This document shows, piece after piece, positions 23,220 through 32,272 of a stretch of 64,000 nucleotides of DNA; the stretch's first letter is position 1; each line of letters opens with the position of its first letter. Origin of the DNA: Dyella sp. S184 (GTDB lineage: Bacteria > Pseudomonadota > Gammaproteobacteria > Xanthomonadales > Rhodanobacteraceae); the NCBI RefSeq assembly GCF_009766065.1, contig NZ_LMUE01000005.1:372001-436000 (forward strand), given 5' to 3'. The translations under genes and the position numbers were made by a program. Below the pieces are notes generated by a model. The model did no database searches, was not told the origin of the DNA, and was given only the letters and a program-made list of their open reading frames with translations.

Positions 23220-23701
23220 ACCGCCAGCGTCTGAGTCTGTGGTGGTTCGTCGGCACGCTGGTATTTGCGTTGATGTCCATGCTGGTGCCGTTGCCCGCCG
23301 TGCTGGAGCCGTTCAAGCCGTACTGGCCGGCACTGTTCCTGCTGTACTGGTCGCTGGAGTCGGAGGATCGGGTCACGCTCGGGTTGGCTTTCGCGATCGG
23401 ACTTGGCGCGGATCTGCTCGATGGCGTGGTACTGGGCGAACAGGCGTTGCGCTTGTGCGCGTTGGTTTTCATCGCGTTGCGCTTTCGTTCGCGCCTGCGC
23501 TTTTTCCCGATGTGGCAACAGACCCTCGCGGTATTGGCGTTGTTGTTGAACGACCGCATCCTGCTGCTGATCGTGCGCGTGCTGGCAGGCGCGTCGCTGC
23601 CGCCGGCCAGCTGGTGGATTTCGCCGTTCGTCGGCGCTGCGCTGTGGCCGTTCCTGTTCCTGCTGCTTGACGACCTGCGCATGCGTTTGCGCATCCAGTA
23701 A
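23216..23701 (+). CDS. mreD: Rod shape-determining protein MreD
   Basis: Protein of 161 residues, almost entirely hydrophobic with about five transmembrane helices. LEPFKPYWPALFLLYWSLESEDRVTLG and GADLLDGVVLGEQALRL are typical of MreD. The ATG overlaps the mreC stop (ATGA), showing translational coupling. Inner-membrane member of the elongasome. Confidence 0.95.
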   Translation: MNRQRLSLWWFVGTLVFALMSMLVPLPAVLEPFKPYWPALFLLYWSLESEDRVTLGLAFAIGLGADLLDGVVLGEQALRLCALVFIALRFRSRLRFFPMWQQTLAVLALLLNDRILLLIVRVLAGASLPPASWWISPFVGAALWPFLFLLLDDLRMRLRIQ

Positions 23702-23704
23702 GCG

Positions 23705-25696
23705 ATGAAGATCCGGCGATCGATCAAGGATACCCGCGGCGAAAGCACCCAGTTTCGGCGCCGCGCCGTGGTGGGTTTCGTGCTGCTCCTGCTCGGTCTT
23801 TGCCTGCTGGTCAGCCGCTACGTGCAGCTGCAGGTGACACGCCATGACGAGTTCGCCACCCGCTCGATCAATAACAGTGTCAAGCCGCGTGTGCTTCCGC
23901 CCACACGCGGATTGATCTATGACCGCAACGGCGTACTGCTGGCTGACAACATACCGGCGTTCCGGCTCGAGGTGGTACCCGACAAGATCACCGACATGCC
24001 GGCACTGCTGGCCGCGCTGGGCCAAGTGGTGCCGCTGGGTCAGGACGACGTGGACGCGTTCAGGAAACAGCTCCAGCAAAGCCGGCGCTTCGACAGCGTG
24101 CCGCTGAAGATGCGTCTGAGCGAAGACGAGATCGATCGTTTCGCGGTGAACCGCTGGCGTTTTCCGGGCGTGGATGTGGTGCCGTATCAGACCCGACGCT
24201 ATCCGTTGGGCGCACTGTTTGCACATGTGGTGGGCTATGTCAGCCGTATTGACGCCGATGACCTGAGCCGGCTCGATCCCAAGCTCTACCAGGGCACCAG
24301 CCATGTCGGCCGCACCGGCATCGAGCGATCCTACGAGGATGTGCTGCATGGTACGCCGGGCTACGAACTGGACGAGGTGAATGCCGATGGGCGTATCCAG
24401 CAGGTACTGGAAACGCATCCGCCGATACCCGGCCGGAATCTGTACTTGAGCATCGACGTGCGCATGCAGAAGGCCACCGAGGCGGCCTTCGCCGGTCGAC
24501 CTGGCGCCGCCGTGGCGATCGATCCGCGCAATGGCCAGGTGCTGGCGATGGTCAGCGTCCCGGCGTTCGATCCCAATCTGTTCGTCAATGGCATCAGCAG
24601 CGCCGATTACAGTGCCTTGATCAATGATCCGGCCAAGCCGCTGGTCAACCGTGCCATGAAAGGTGTCTATCCGCCCGGCTCCACGGTGAAACCATTACTC
24701 GCGTTGGGTGGCCTCGAAGATGGCGTGCGTCGGCCCGGCGACACGGTGCTGTCCACCGGCCAGTTCTGCCTGCCCGGGCATGCACGCTGCTATCGCGACG
24801 ATGAGCGTTACGGCAATGGCACGGTGAACATGGTGCGGGCGATCGAGTTGTCGACCAATACCTATTTCTACAAGCTGGCGCTGGACATGGGCATCGACCG
24901 GCTGAGTGCCTGGATGAGCCGCTTCAGTTTCGGCAGCAAGACCGGGATCGACCTGGTCGGTGAATCCGAAGGCATCCTGCCCTCGCGTGAATGGAAAGCC
25001 GCCCACTACAAGGCGGGCTGGTTCCCGGGCGATACGGTCATTACGGGCATCGGCCAAGGTTTCTGGGCGGTAACGCCGCTGCAGCTCAGTCATGCCGTGG
25101 CCACGTTGGCCGGGCATGGCGTGCCTTACCAGCCGCGGCTGGTGATGGCCACCAAGGGCGTTGCCGAGGCACAACCGCAGCCGCTGCCCAACCCGCCCAC
25201 CGGTCCATCCTTGATCACCAAGGCTTCCAACTGGGACGTGATCAACGAAGGCATGCGGGCGGTGATTACCGGCGGCACCGGCAAGGGCCTGAATGAGGGT
25301 TTCCCGTATCTGATCGCCGGCAAGAGCGGCACCGCCGAGCGCTTCTCGCGCACGTCGGAGGCATACAACACCAACAAGAACTCTGCTTATCTGGCGGCGC
25401 GCCATCGCGCATGGTTCGAGGCCTACACTCCGACGGACGATCCGCAAATCGCCGCTGCCGTCGTGCTTGAATCAGGAGCATGGGGCGCGCAGGATGCCGG
25501 ACCGATCGTGCGCAAGATTTTCGATGCGTGGGTGGTGTATGCCAAGGGCGGGCCGCCACCAGTGGATGTGCCCTTGCCCAAGCCGGGAGCACCATCGGGC
25601 AATGAAGCGGCTCCTGATCAAGCGGCTCCCGCTCAATCGGTTCCTGCCGAAGACGTTCCGGCAGACGCATCCAGCAGCGACGGGGCGACGCCATGA
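23705..25696 (+). CDS. mrdA: Peptidoglycan D,D-transpeptidase PBP2
   Basis: Protein of 663 residues: short cytoplasmic tail, transmembrane helix (about 20-40), pedestal domain (RGLIYDRNGVLLADN) and transpeptidase domain. Catalytic motifs: STVK (YPPGSTVKPLLAL) with the acylated Ser, SxN as STNTYFYKLA, and KSGTAE. A Pro/Ala-rich tail of about 40 residues follows. It crosslinks new wall during elongation with RodA as glycosyltransferase. The gene starts 3 bases after mreD and overlaps rodA by 4 bases. Confidence 0.96.
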   Translation: MKIRRSIKDTRGESTQFRRRAVVGFVLLLLGLCLLVSRYVQLQVTRHDEFATRSINNSVKPRVLPPTRGLIYDRNGVLLADNIPAFRLEVVPDKITDMPALLAALGQVVPLGQDDVDAFRKQLQQSRRFDSVPLKMRLSEDEIDRFAVNRWRFPGVDVVPYQTRRYPLGALFAHVVGYVSRIDADDLSRLDPKLYQGTSHVGRTGIERSYEDVLHGTPGYELDEVNADGRIQQVLETHPPIPGRNLYLSIDVRMQKATEAAFAGRPGAAVAIDPRNGQVLAMVSVPAFDPNLFVNGISSADYSALINDPAKPLVNRAMKGVYPPGSTVKPLLALGGLEDGVRRPGDTVLSTGQFCLPGHARCYRDDERYGNGTVNMVRAIELSTNTYFYKLALDMGIDRLSAWMSRFSFGSKTGIDLVGESEGILPSREWKAAHYKAGWFPGDTVITGIGQGFWAVTPLQLSHAVATLAGHGVPYQPRLVMATKGVAEAQPQPLPNPPTGPSLITKASNWDVINEGMRAVITGGTGKGLNEGFPYLIAGKSGTAERFSRTSEAYNTNKNSAYLAARHRAWFEAYTPTDDPQIAAAVVLESGAWGAQDAGPIVRKIFDAWVVYAKGGPPPVDVPLPKPGAPSGNEAAPDQAAPAQSVPAEDVPADASSSDGATP

Positions 25697-26808
25697 TTGA
25701 CACCATTCAAGTCCGCCTGAGTCGTTTCCTGCGCCGCACGCTCACTCGGCCGCGGATCGACCTGCCGCTGGCCGTCGGCCTGTTCGCGCTGGCCACGGTG
25801 GGCCTGATCACGCTCTACAGCGCCGGTGATGAAAGCATGGCGCTGGTCGGTGGCCAAGCCGGCCGCTTCGTGTTGGGTGGTGTGCTGTTGCTGTTGATCT
25901 CGCGCATTCCGCCATCGACGTTGCGCAGCTGGACACCGTGGCTGTACGCCGGCAGCACTGCGTTGCTGCTGGTGGTGGCGGTGCTCGGCGAAGGACGCGG
26001 TGCCAATCGCTGGTTGAACCTGGGCGTGATGCGCTTCCAGCCGTCCGAACTGCTCAAGCTGACGATGCCGATGATGGTCGCCTGGTACCTGCATCCGCGC
26101 CAGCTGCCGCCGGGCTGGAAGGACATCGCGGTGGTCGCCCTGTTGATCGCGATTCCAGCCGCGCTGATTGCAAAGCAGCCGGATCTGGGCACGGCCTTGC
26201 TGGTGACGGCAGCCGGTGCCTTCGCGCTGTTCCTGTCCGGCATGGCATGGTGGCGCATCGGCCTGCTGCTCGGTGCGGTCGGCGGCATGGTGCCGGTGGG
26301 CTGGCACTTCCTGCACCAGTACCAGCGTGATCGCGTGCTGACCATGCTCAATCCGGAATCCGATCCGCTCGGCAACGGCTGGCACATCATCCAGTCGCAG
26401 ATCGCGGTGGGCTCCGGTGGCATGTTCGGCAAGGGCTGGCAGCACAGCACGCAGTCACGGCTGGATTTCCTGCCCGAGCACACCACCGACTTCATCTTCG
26501 CGGTGTTCTCCGAGGAGTTCGGCCTGATCGGCGTGATCGGAATCATGCTGTTGTACGCCTTCATCATCGGCCGCTGCTTGTGGATCGCAATGGAGGCGCG
26601 CGATACCTATTCGCGCCTGCTCGCCGGTGCGATCGGCATGAGCTTCTTCGTCTACGTATTCGTCAACGGTGGCATGGTCGCCGGCATGCTGCCGGTGGTC
26701 GGCGTGCCGATGCCGATGATCAGTTACGGCGGTACGTCGGCGGTGTCGTTGCTGGTCGGCTTCGGTGTGCTGATGTCGATCCACGCCAATCGCAAGATGC
26801 ACGAATGA
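25693..26808 (+). CDS. rodA: Peptidoglycan glycosyltransferase RodA
   Basis: SEDS-family membrane protein of 371 residues with about ten transmembrane helices. Motifs: VLGEGRGANRWLNLG, FQPSELLKLTMP, KQPDLGTALLV, WHIIQSQIAVGSGGMFGKGW, FLPEHTTDFIFAVFSEEFG, and PVVGVPMPMISYGGTSAVSLLVGFG. It polymerises lipid II into glycan strands for elongation. ATGA overlap with mrdA. Confidence 0.97.
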   Translation: MIDTIQVRLSRFLRRTLTRPRIDLPLAVGLFALATVGLITLYSAGDESMALVGGQAGRFVLGGVLLLLISRIPPSTLRSWTPWLYAGSTALLLVVAVLGEGRGANRWLNLGVMRFQPSELLKLTMPMMVAWYLHPRQLPPGWKDIAVVALLIAIPAALIAKQPDLGTALLVTAAGAFALFLSGMAWWRIGLLLGAVGGMVPVGWHFLHQYQRDRVLTMLNPESDPLGNGWHIIQSQIAVGSGGMFGKGWQHSTQSRLDFLPEHTTDFIFAVFSEEFGLIGVIGIMLLYAFIIGRCLWIAMEARDTYSRLLAGAIGMSFFVYVFVNGGMVAGMLPVVGVPMPMISYGGTSAVSLLVGFGVLMSIHANRKMHE

Positions 26809-26914
26809 GCGCGGCCACTCGCTGATCCGCGGATAGCCCGCTGCAGGACAGGCTTACAGCAGTGTGCGTGTTAGGCTTTCGACGAAGCCTTATTACTGCC
26901 AGCGAAATCTCTTC

Positions 26915-27925
26915 ATGCCCGTCATTCCCGCGCTACGCCCGCTCCGTTTCCTTGCCGCCCTGAGCCTGTTCTGGATGGGTGCACTGACCCCGGCACTGGC
27001 GGACACGCATCCCGGCCAGGCCGAACTGGTGCGCGAAGTGTCGGCCGATACCGGCAAGGATCCACAGGCGCTGAATGCCTTGCTCGACGGCGCGCAGATG
27101 CAGCAGAGCATCCTCGATGCGATCAGCCGGCCGGCCGAGGGCAAACCGTGGAAGGACTACCGGCCGATCTTCATCACCAATCAGCGGATCAGTGATGGCA
27201 TCGCGTTCTATCTCGCCCACCGCGATCTGGTCGAGCGGATCGGCCGCCAGTACCAGGTGGCGCCGGAATACATCGTCGCGATCGTCGGCGTGGAAACCAG
27301 CTACGGCAGGAACACCGGCAAGTACAAGGTACTCGATGCGCTGGTCACGCTGGGCCTGTATTACCCGCCGCGTGCCGCGTTCTTCCGCAATGAACTGAAG
27401 ACCCTGCTGGAGCTGCCCGACAACCACCTGGCCGGACCGATCGATACGCTCACCGGCTCCTACGCCGGCGCGCAGGGCTGGGGTCAGTTCATGCCGTCGA
27501 GCATCCGCGATTACGGCGTGGATGCGGATGGCGATGGCCATATCGACATGATGAATTCGTTGCCGGACATCCTGGCCAGTGTCGCCAACTACTTTGCGAA
27601 GCACGGTTGGGTCAATGGTGGCCCGGTGGCGGCATGGGCCCAGCCGGATGTGGCCGCGAAGCCGGTTACGGTGAAGGATGCCAACCCGCAATGGCCGCTG
27701 GAACAGCTTGAGGCGTGGGGTTACACGCCGCTGCGAGCGATGAATCCGGGGAAGCCGAGCAGCCTGCAGAAGCTCGAGGGTGTGTACGGACCGGAATACT
27801 GGTTCACCTTCCAGAATTTCTACGTGATCACCCGTTACAACCGCAGTCCGCTGTACGCGATGGCGGTCAACCAGCTGGCGCAGGAAATCATCTCGGGCGT
27901 GCACCAAGCGGATCAGGCACGATGA
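26915..27925 (+). CDS. mltB: Lytic murein transglycosylase B
   Basis: Protein of 336 residues from the ATG at 26915 (MPVIPALRPLRFLAAL), with a signal peptide ending ALA. Family 3 transglycosylase: the catalytic Glu is in VGVETSYGRNTGKY, followed by GAQGWGQFMPSSIRDYGVDADGDGHIDM (the EF-hand-like loop of MltB). It cleaves glycan strands to 1,6-anhydro products. A longer frame exists from 26864 without a ribosome site. The stop overlaps the start of rlpA (ATGA). Confidence 0.93.
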   Translation: MPVIPALRPLRFLAALSLFWMGALTPALADTHPGQAELVREVSADTGKDPQALNALLDGAQMQQSILDAISRPAEGKPWKDYRPIFITNQRISDGIAFYLAHRDLVERIGRQYQVAPEYIVAIVGVETSYGRNTGKYKVLDALVTLGLYYPPRAAFFRNELKTLLELPDNHLAGPIDTLTGSYAGAQGWGQFMPSSIRDYGVDADGDGHIDMMNSLPDILASVANYFAKHGWVNGGPVAAWAQPDVAAKPVTVKDANPQWPLEQLEAWGYTPLRAMNPGKPSSLQKLEGVYGPEYWFTFQNFYVITRYNRSPLYAMAVNQLAQEIISGVHQADQAR

Positions 27926-28854
27926 AAAAAAGCGGCTGTGCTGCGGCGACGCTGCTGGCTGTGTTATTGCTGGCCGGTTGCAGTGGCACGAAGACGCGGC
28001 CTGCAGCAACAAATGGTGTATCGCGCAGCTATGGCCATGCACCGACGGGCTCGACGGGCTCGAGTGATGCTGGCAGCACCCCGTTCAACGATGACATCAG
28101 CAGGTCCCAGGACAGCCGCTATCGCGACAGCAGCGACAGCGTGCCGGGTGGCCCGCCACCCGACATCAGCAAGCTGGTCGAGCCGGTGCCGAAGCTCGAG
28201 CCACGCTCGCTATACGGCAACAAGTCGCCGTATAGCGTGCTCGGGCAGACTTACCGGGTGCTGCCCGGTGCACGCGACTACGACGAGCGCGGCATCGCCT
28301 CGTTCTATGGCAACAAGTTCCACGGCTACAAGACCTCCAGCCTCGAAACCTACGACATGTACGCGTTCAGCGCGGCCAGCAAGACATTACCGTTGCCCAG
28401 CTATGCGCGGGTTACCAACCTGCAGAACGGCAAGAGCGTGATCGTGCGGGTGAACGATCGTGGGCCGTTCCACGAGGATCGGGTGATCGACCTGTCCTAC
28501 GCGGCCGCGGTGAAGATCGGCATCTGGCCCAAGGGCACCGGGCTGGTCGAGGTGCGCGGGATCGACCCGGGCGAACCGGCGTCGGAACTGCCGCCGCCTG
28601 TCGTGGTCACAAGCGGACACCCAGGCATCTACCTGCAGGTCGGAGCGTTTTCCGATGCAGACAATGCTGAACGGGTGGCGCAGCGCCTGCGGCAGGCCGG
28701 GCTGGGCACGGTGCAGGTGACCGACGCCGAAATCAACGGCCAGCATGTGCGCCGGGTGCGGGTCGGACCGCTGGCGGATGTGAACAGCGCCGATCAGGTC
28801 AGTGCCCGGATCGAGGGCATGGGTCTGCCTCGACCGCAGGTCGCGGTAGACTGA
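27922..28854 (+). CDS. rlpA: Septal ring lytic transglycosylase RlpA, lipoprotein
   Basis: Protein of 310 residues. Lipoprotein signal with lipobox LLAGC (Cys near 22), low-complexity linker, then the double-psi beta-barrel (GIASFYGNKFHGYKTSSLETYD to VRVNDRGPFHEDRVIDLSYAAA) with the catalytic Asp/His region, and a C-terminal SPOR domain (YLQVGAFSDADNAERVAQRL) that binds denuded glycans at septa. The ATG at 27922 overlaps the mltB stop. A start farther upstream would lie inside mltB and lose the lipobox. Confidence 0.95.
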   Translation: MKKSGCAAATLLAVLLLAGCSGTKTRPAATNGVSRSYGHAPTGSTGSSDAGSTPFNDDISRSQDSRYRDSSDSVPGGPPPDISKLVEPVPKLEPRSLYGNKSPYSVLGQTYRVLPGARDYDERGIASFYGNKFHGYKTSSLETYDMYAFSAASKTLPLPSYARVTNLQNGKSVIVRVNDRGPFHEDRVIDLSYAAAVKIGIWPKGTGLVEVRGIDPGEPASELPPPVVVTSGHPGIYLQVGAFSDADNAERVAQRLRQAGLGTVQVTDAEINGQHVRRVRVGPLADVNSADQVSARIEGMGLPRPQVAVD

Positions 28855-28930
28855 GCGGGTTTGTTCGAATACTTACACCTTTGCTGGCGCCCCTGCCACG
28901 CCAGCATCAAAGACTGGATTGAAGACCACG

Positions 28931-30238
28931 ATGAATTTTTTCCGCCGCGCCCTGATTCCGTTCGCCACTGCTGCCCTGCTGCTCGGTGTTGCCGTCGCCC
29001 AGACGGTACCGCCGCATCCTGCGCCGGTGCCCCGCCCGGTGGTACCTGACGCACCGGTACCGCCGCCGCCGGATGTCGACGGCAAGTCCTGGGTGCTGAT
29101 GGATTACGCCACCGGCCAGATCTTGGCCAGCAAGGATCCCGACCTGCGCGTGGAGCCGGCCTCGCTTACCAAGATCATGACGGACTACGTGGTGTCGGCC
29201 GAAGTCGCCAACGGCAAGATCCACATGACCGACCCGGTCACCATCAGCGAAAACGCCTGGCGTTCGGGCGGCGGTGGTACCGACGGCTCCACCAGCTTCC
29301 TGCAGCTCAACAGCCAGGTGCCGCTGCAGGATCTGCTGAAGGGCATGATCATCCAGTCCGGCAATGACGCCGCGATCGCGCTGGCCGAGCATACCGCCGG
29401 TTCAGAACAGGCTTTCGCCGGCCTGATGAATGCGTATGCCAAGCAGCTCGGCATGGTCAACTCGAACTTCGAGAACGCTTCCGGCTACCCGATCGCCAAC
29501 CACTACACCACCGCGCACGACATCGCGATCATGTCGCGCGCGCTGATCCATGATTTCCCCGACGACTATGCGATCTCCGCGATCAAGCAGTTCGAATGGA
29601 ACGGCATCAAGCAGGGCAACCGCAACACGCTGTTGTGGCGCGACCCGAGCGTTGACGGCATCAAGACCGGCCACACCGCGGCCGCCGGCTTCTGCCTGGC
29701 TGCCTCGGCCAAGCAGGGCGACTCGCGCATGATCGCGATCGTGATGGGCGCCAGCAGCGCGAAGGCGCGCGCCGATTCGGCGATGGCGCTGCTCAGTTAC
29801 GGCTTCCGTTTCTACGAGACGCACAAGCTGTATGACTCCAGCAAGCCGCTGGCCACGCCAAGACTGTGGAAGGGTGTGGCGAACCAGTTGCCGATCGGCG
29901 TCGCCGCAGACGTGCTGGTCACGGTCAAGCGCGGTGACTACGACAAGCTAAAGGCCGTCATGGATATTCCGGCCACGCTGATCGCCCCGTACACCAAGGG
30001 CCAGCAGGTCGGCACGCTGCGCATCACGCTGGCAGGCCAGCCGGTGCAGGCCGTGCCGCTGATCGCGTTGAACGATGCGCCGCAGTGCGGCTTCTTCGGT
30101 CGCCTGTGGGACAGCATCATGCTGTGGTTCCACGGCAGCAAGGGCAACACCGAACAGGCTCCGACTGCGCCGAGTGCCTCGAGTGCTCCCACCGCCCCGA
30201 GTGCTCCCAGTGCCCCGAGTACCACGAGTGCCAAGTGA
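28931..30238 (+). CDS. dacC: D-alanyl-D-alanine carboxypeptidase (PBP5/6 type)
   Basis: Protein of 435 residues with a signal peptide (about 1-24, ends AVAQ). Peptidase S11 motifs: SLTK (EPASLTKIMTDYV), SGN (IQSGNDAAIAL) and KTG (GIKTGHTAAAGF). The PBP5-type C-terminal beta domain and a hydrophobic, amphipathic-helix-like anchor (LWDSIMLWFHG) follow. The last 30 residues are a Pro/Ala/Ser/Thr repeat (TAPSASSAPTAPSAPSAPS) not usual in the family. It trims pentapeptide stems. A TTG start at 28919 is possible. Symbol assigned by family; dacA is equally defensible. Confidence 0.92.
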   Translation: MNFFRRALIPFATAALLLGVAVAQTVPPHPAPVPRPVVPDAPVPPPPDVDGKSWVLMDYATGQILASKDPDLRVEPASLTKIMTDYVVSAEVANGKIHMTDPVTISENAWRSGGGGTDGSTSFLQLNSQVPLQDLLKGMIIQSGNDAAIALAEHTAGSEQAFAGLMNAYAKQLGMVNSNFENASGYPIANHYTTAHDIAIMSRALIHDFPDDYAISAIKQFEWNGIKQGNRNTLLWRDPSVDGIKTGHTAAAGFCLAASAKQGDSRMIAIVMGASSAKARADSAMALLSYGFRFYETHKLYDSSKPLATPRLWKGVANQLPIGVAADVLVTVKRGDYDKLKAVMDIPATLIAPYTKGQQVGTLRITLAGQPVQAVPLIALNDAPQCGFFGRLWDSIMLWFHGSKGNTEQAPTAPSASSAPTAPSAPSAPSTTSAK

Positions 30239-30528
30239 TGCAACCGATCGACTTCACAAAGGCGAAGCAGGACGGCAAGGGCTTCCAGTTTCCCGGTGAG
30301 TTCGAGATCACCGCGGTCGGCAATGCCAGCGCCAACCTGCCAACCCACGTGCCTCAGTTGCTGGAGCGCGCCGGCCTGCGCGTGCTGCATGAAAGCGTGC
30401 GGCACCGGCACTCCGGTGCCGGCAATTTCGTCTCGGTCACGGTGAGCTTCCACTGCGACAACCGCGAGCAGTACGAGGCGGCGCACGCCGCGCTGCGTGC
30501 GAGCCCGGATATCCGTTACACGATGTGA
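30238..30528 (+). CDS. ybeD: DUF493 (YbeD) family protein
   Basis: Protein of 96 residues. FQFPGEFEITAVGNA and the ferredoxin-like pattern ending GNFVSVTVSFHCDNREQYEAAHAAL are typical of YbeD. In enterobacteria ybeD likewise lies between dacA and lipB, and the same order is kept here. Molecular function is unknown; an ACT-like regulatory role has been proposed. Its start codon overlaps the stop of the carboxypeptidase gene (TGATG). Confidence 0.93.
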   Translation: MQPIDFTKAKQDGKGFQFPGEFEITAVGNASANLPTHVPQLLERAGLRVLHESVRHRHSGAGNFVSVTVSFHCDNREQYEAAHAALRASPDIRYTM

Positions 30529-30573
30529 TCGTGCGCAAGTGTGCTCCTGCCATTCCCGTCCCAAGGTTCCTCC

Positions 30574-31242
30574 ATGTCGCTGCCGTTGAAAATCCGTCGC
30601 CTTGGCCGCCAGCCCTACGAGCCGGTGTGGCGGGCGATGAGTGCGTTCACCGACAACCGCACGGCGGACACCGTCGACGAGCTATGGCTGCTGGAACATG
30701 ACCCGGTGTTCACCCTCGGCCAGGCCGGCAAGATGGAGCATGTGCTGGTACCGGGCGATATCCCGGTGGTGCCGGTCGATCGTGGCGGCCAGGTCACCTA
30801 TCACGGGCCGGGCCAGATCGTCGGCTATCCGCTGATCGACCTGCGCCGTGCGGGGGTGAGCGTGCGCGAGCTGGTGCACAAGATCGAGCAGTCGATCATC
30901 GACACGCTGGCGCACTGGAATATCGACGCCGCCCGGCTGGAAGGAGCTCCTGGCGTCTACGTCGGTGCCGCCAAGGTGGCGGCGCTGGGGTTGCGGGTGC
31001 GCCGTGGCTGCAGCTTCCACGGCCTGGCGCTCGACGTGAACATGGATCTGGAGCCTTTTCACCGCATCAACCCTTGCGGTTACAAGGGTTTGGCGGTCAC
31101 GCAGATGGTAGACTTGGGCGGTCCGTCGCGACTGGCTGACGTCGAGGATGTGCTGATCGGTGAATTCTGCCGCCAGTTCGGGTTCGATGCCGAGCCGGCC
31201 GCCCCTGTGCTTCCTGAACTCCCCGCTCGTGTGGCGGTCTAG
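30574..31242 (+). CDS. lipB: Octanoyl-[acyl-carrier-protein]-protein N-octanoyltransferase
   Basis: Protein of 222 residues. Motifs: [12 protein letters not shown], the LipB signature [53 protein letters not shown] (the Lys/Cys catalytic pair lies in AAKVAALG and INPCG), and [17 protein letters not shown]. It transfers octanoyl from ACP to lipoyl domains. The start is taken at [11 protein letters not shown] (30574), which follows a run lacking an alternative with a better ribosome site. Functional partner of lipA just downstream. Confidence 0.95.
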   Translation: MSLPLKIRRLGRQPYEPVWRAMSAFTDNRTADTVDELWLLEHDPVFTLGQAGKMEHVLVPGDIPVVPVDRGGQVTYHGPGQIVGYPLIDLRRAGVSVRELVHKIEQSIIDTLAHWNIDAARLEGAPGVYVGAAKVAALGLRVRRGCSFHGLALDVNMDLEPFHRINPCGYKGLAVTQMVDLGGPSRLADVEDVLIGEFCRQFGFDAEPAAPVLPELPARVAV

Positions 31243-31253
31243 GTTTTGCTGAC

Positions 31254-32264
31254 ATGAGCGATACCAACGTTTCTTCCACCAAGGTCATACCGATCAGCGT
31301 CGTCGCCGGAACTCCGGCGGTCGAAAAGCAGATCGGCAATGACAAGATCGCGCTCAACCGGGCCGGCTTCGACACGACTGTGCCGACCCTGCGCAAGCCG
31401 AGCTGGATTCGCGTGCGCCTGCCGCAGGGCAATGCCGTGCAGCAGCTGAAGGCACGCCTGCGCGAGAACGCGTTGGTCACGGTGTGCGAGGAAGCCTCCT
31501 GTCCGAATATCCACGAGTGCTTCAGCAAGGGCACCGCGACGTTCATGATCCTCGGCGAGGTATGCACCCGCCGTTGCTCGTTCTGCGATGTGGCGCATGG
31601 CCGGCCAGCCGCGCCCGATCCGCTGGAGCCGGCGCGGCTGGCCGAGACGATCCGCGACATGCGCCTGCGCTACGTGGTGATCACCTCGGTCGATCGCGAC
31701 GACCTGCGCGACGGCGGTGCCGAGCATTTCGCCGCCTGCATCCGCGCGACACGCCACGCCAGCCCGAACATCAAGATCGAGATTCTCACCCCGGATTTCC
31801 GCGGCAAGGGCCGCATGGAGCGCGCGTTGGAAGTGCTGAAGGACTTCCCGCCGGACGTGTTCAACCACAACCTGGAAACCGTGCCACACCTGTACCGCGA
31901 AGTGCGCCCGGGCGCGGACTACCAGTGGTCGCTGGACCTGCTCAAGCGCTTCAAGGCGCAGCATCCGCAAGTGCCGACCAAGTCCGGCATCATGCTGGGG
32001 CTGGGTGAGACCTGGGATCAGGTCATCGAGACGATGGGCGATTTACGCGCCCATGACGTCGAGATGATCACTATTGGCCAGTATTTGCAGCCCACGCCGC
32101 ACCATCATCCAGTGGTGCGCTACTGGACTCCCGAAGAATTTGAGGCATTGCGCGAAGCCGGTGAGGCGATGGGTTTCCATCACGTCGCCTCCGGCCCGCT
32201 GGTGCGTTCGTCCTATCACGCCGACCTGCAGGCCCATGCAGCCGGTGTCACCGAGTCAGCCTGA
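31254..32264 (+). CDS. lipA: Lipoyl synthase
   Basis: Radical-SAM protein of 336 residues. The auxiliary cluster cysteines are in [12 protein letters not shown] and the SAM cluster in CTRRCSFC (CX3CX2C). Further motifs: [38 protein letters not shown] and [12 protein letters not shown]. It inserts two sulfurs into octanoylated lipoyl domains. The ATG lies 11 bases after the lipB stop, so lipB-lipA form one transcript. Confidence 0.97.
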   Translation: MSDTNVSSTKVIPISVVAGTPAVEKQIGNDKIALNRAGFDTTVPTLRKPSWIRVRLPQGNAVQQLKARLRENALVTVCEEASCPNIHECFSKGTATFMILGEVCTRRCSFCDVAHGRPAAPDPLEPARLAETIRDMRLRYVVITSVDRDDLRDGGAEHFAACIRATRHASPNIKIEILTPDFRGKGRMERALEVLKDFPPDVFNHNLETVPHLYREVRPGADYQWSLDLLKRFKAQHPQVPTKSGIMLGLGETWDQVIETMGDLRAHDVEMITIGQYLQPTPHHHPVVRYWTPEEFEALREAGEAMGFHHVASGPLVRSSYHADLQAHAAGVTESA

Positions 32265-32272
32265 GAACCTAC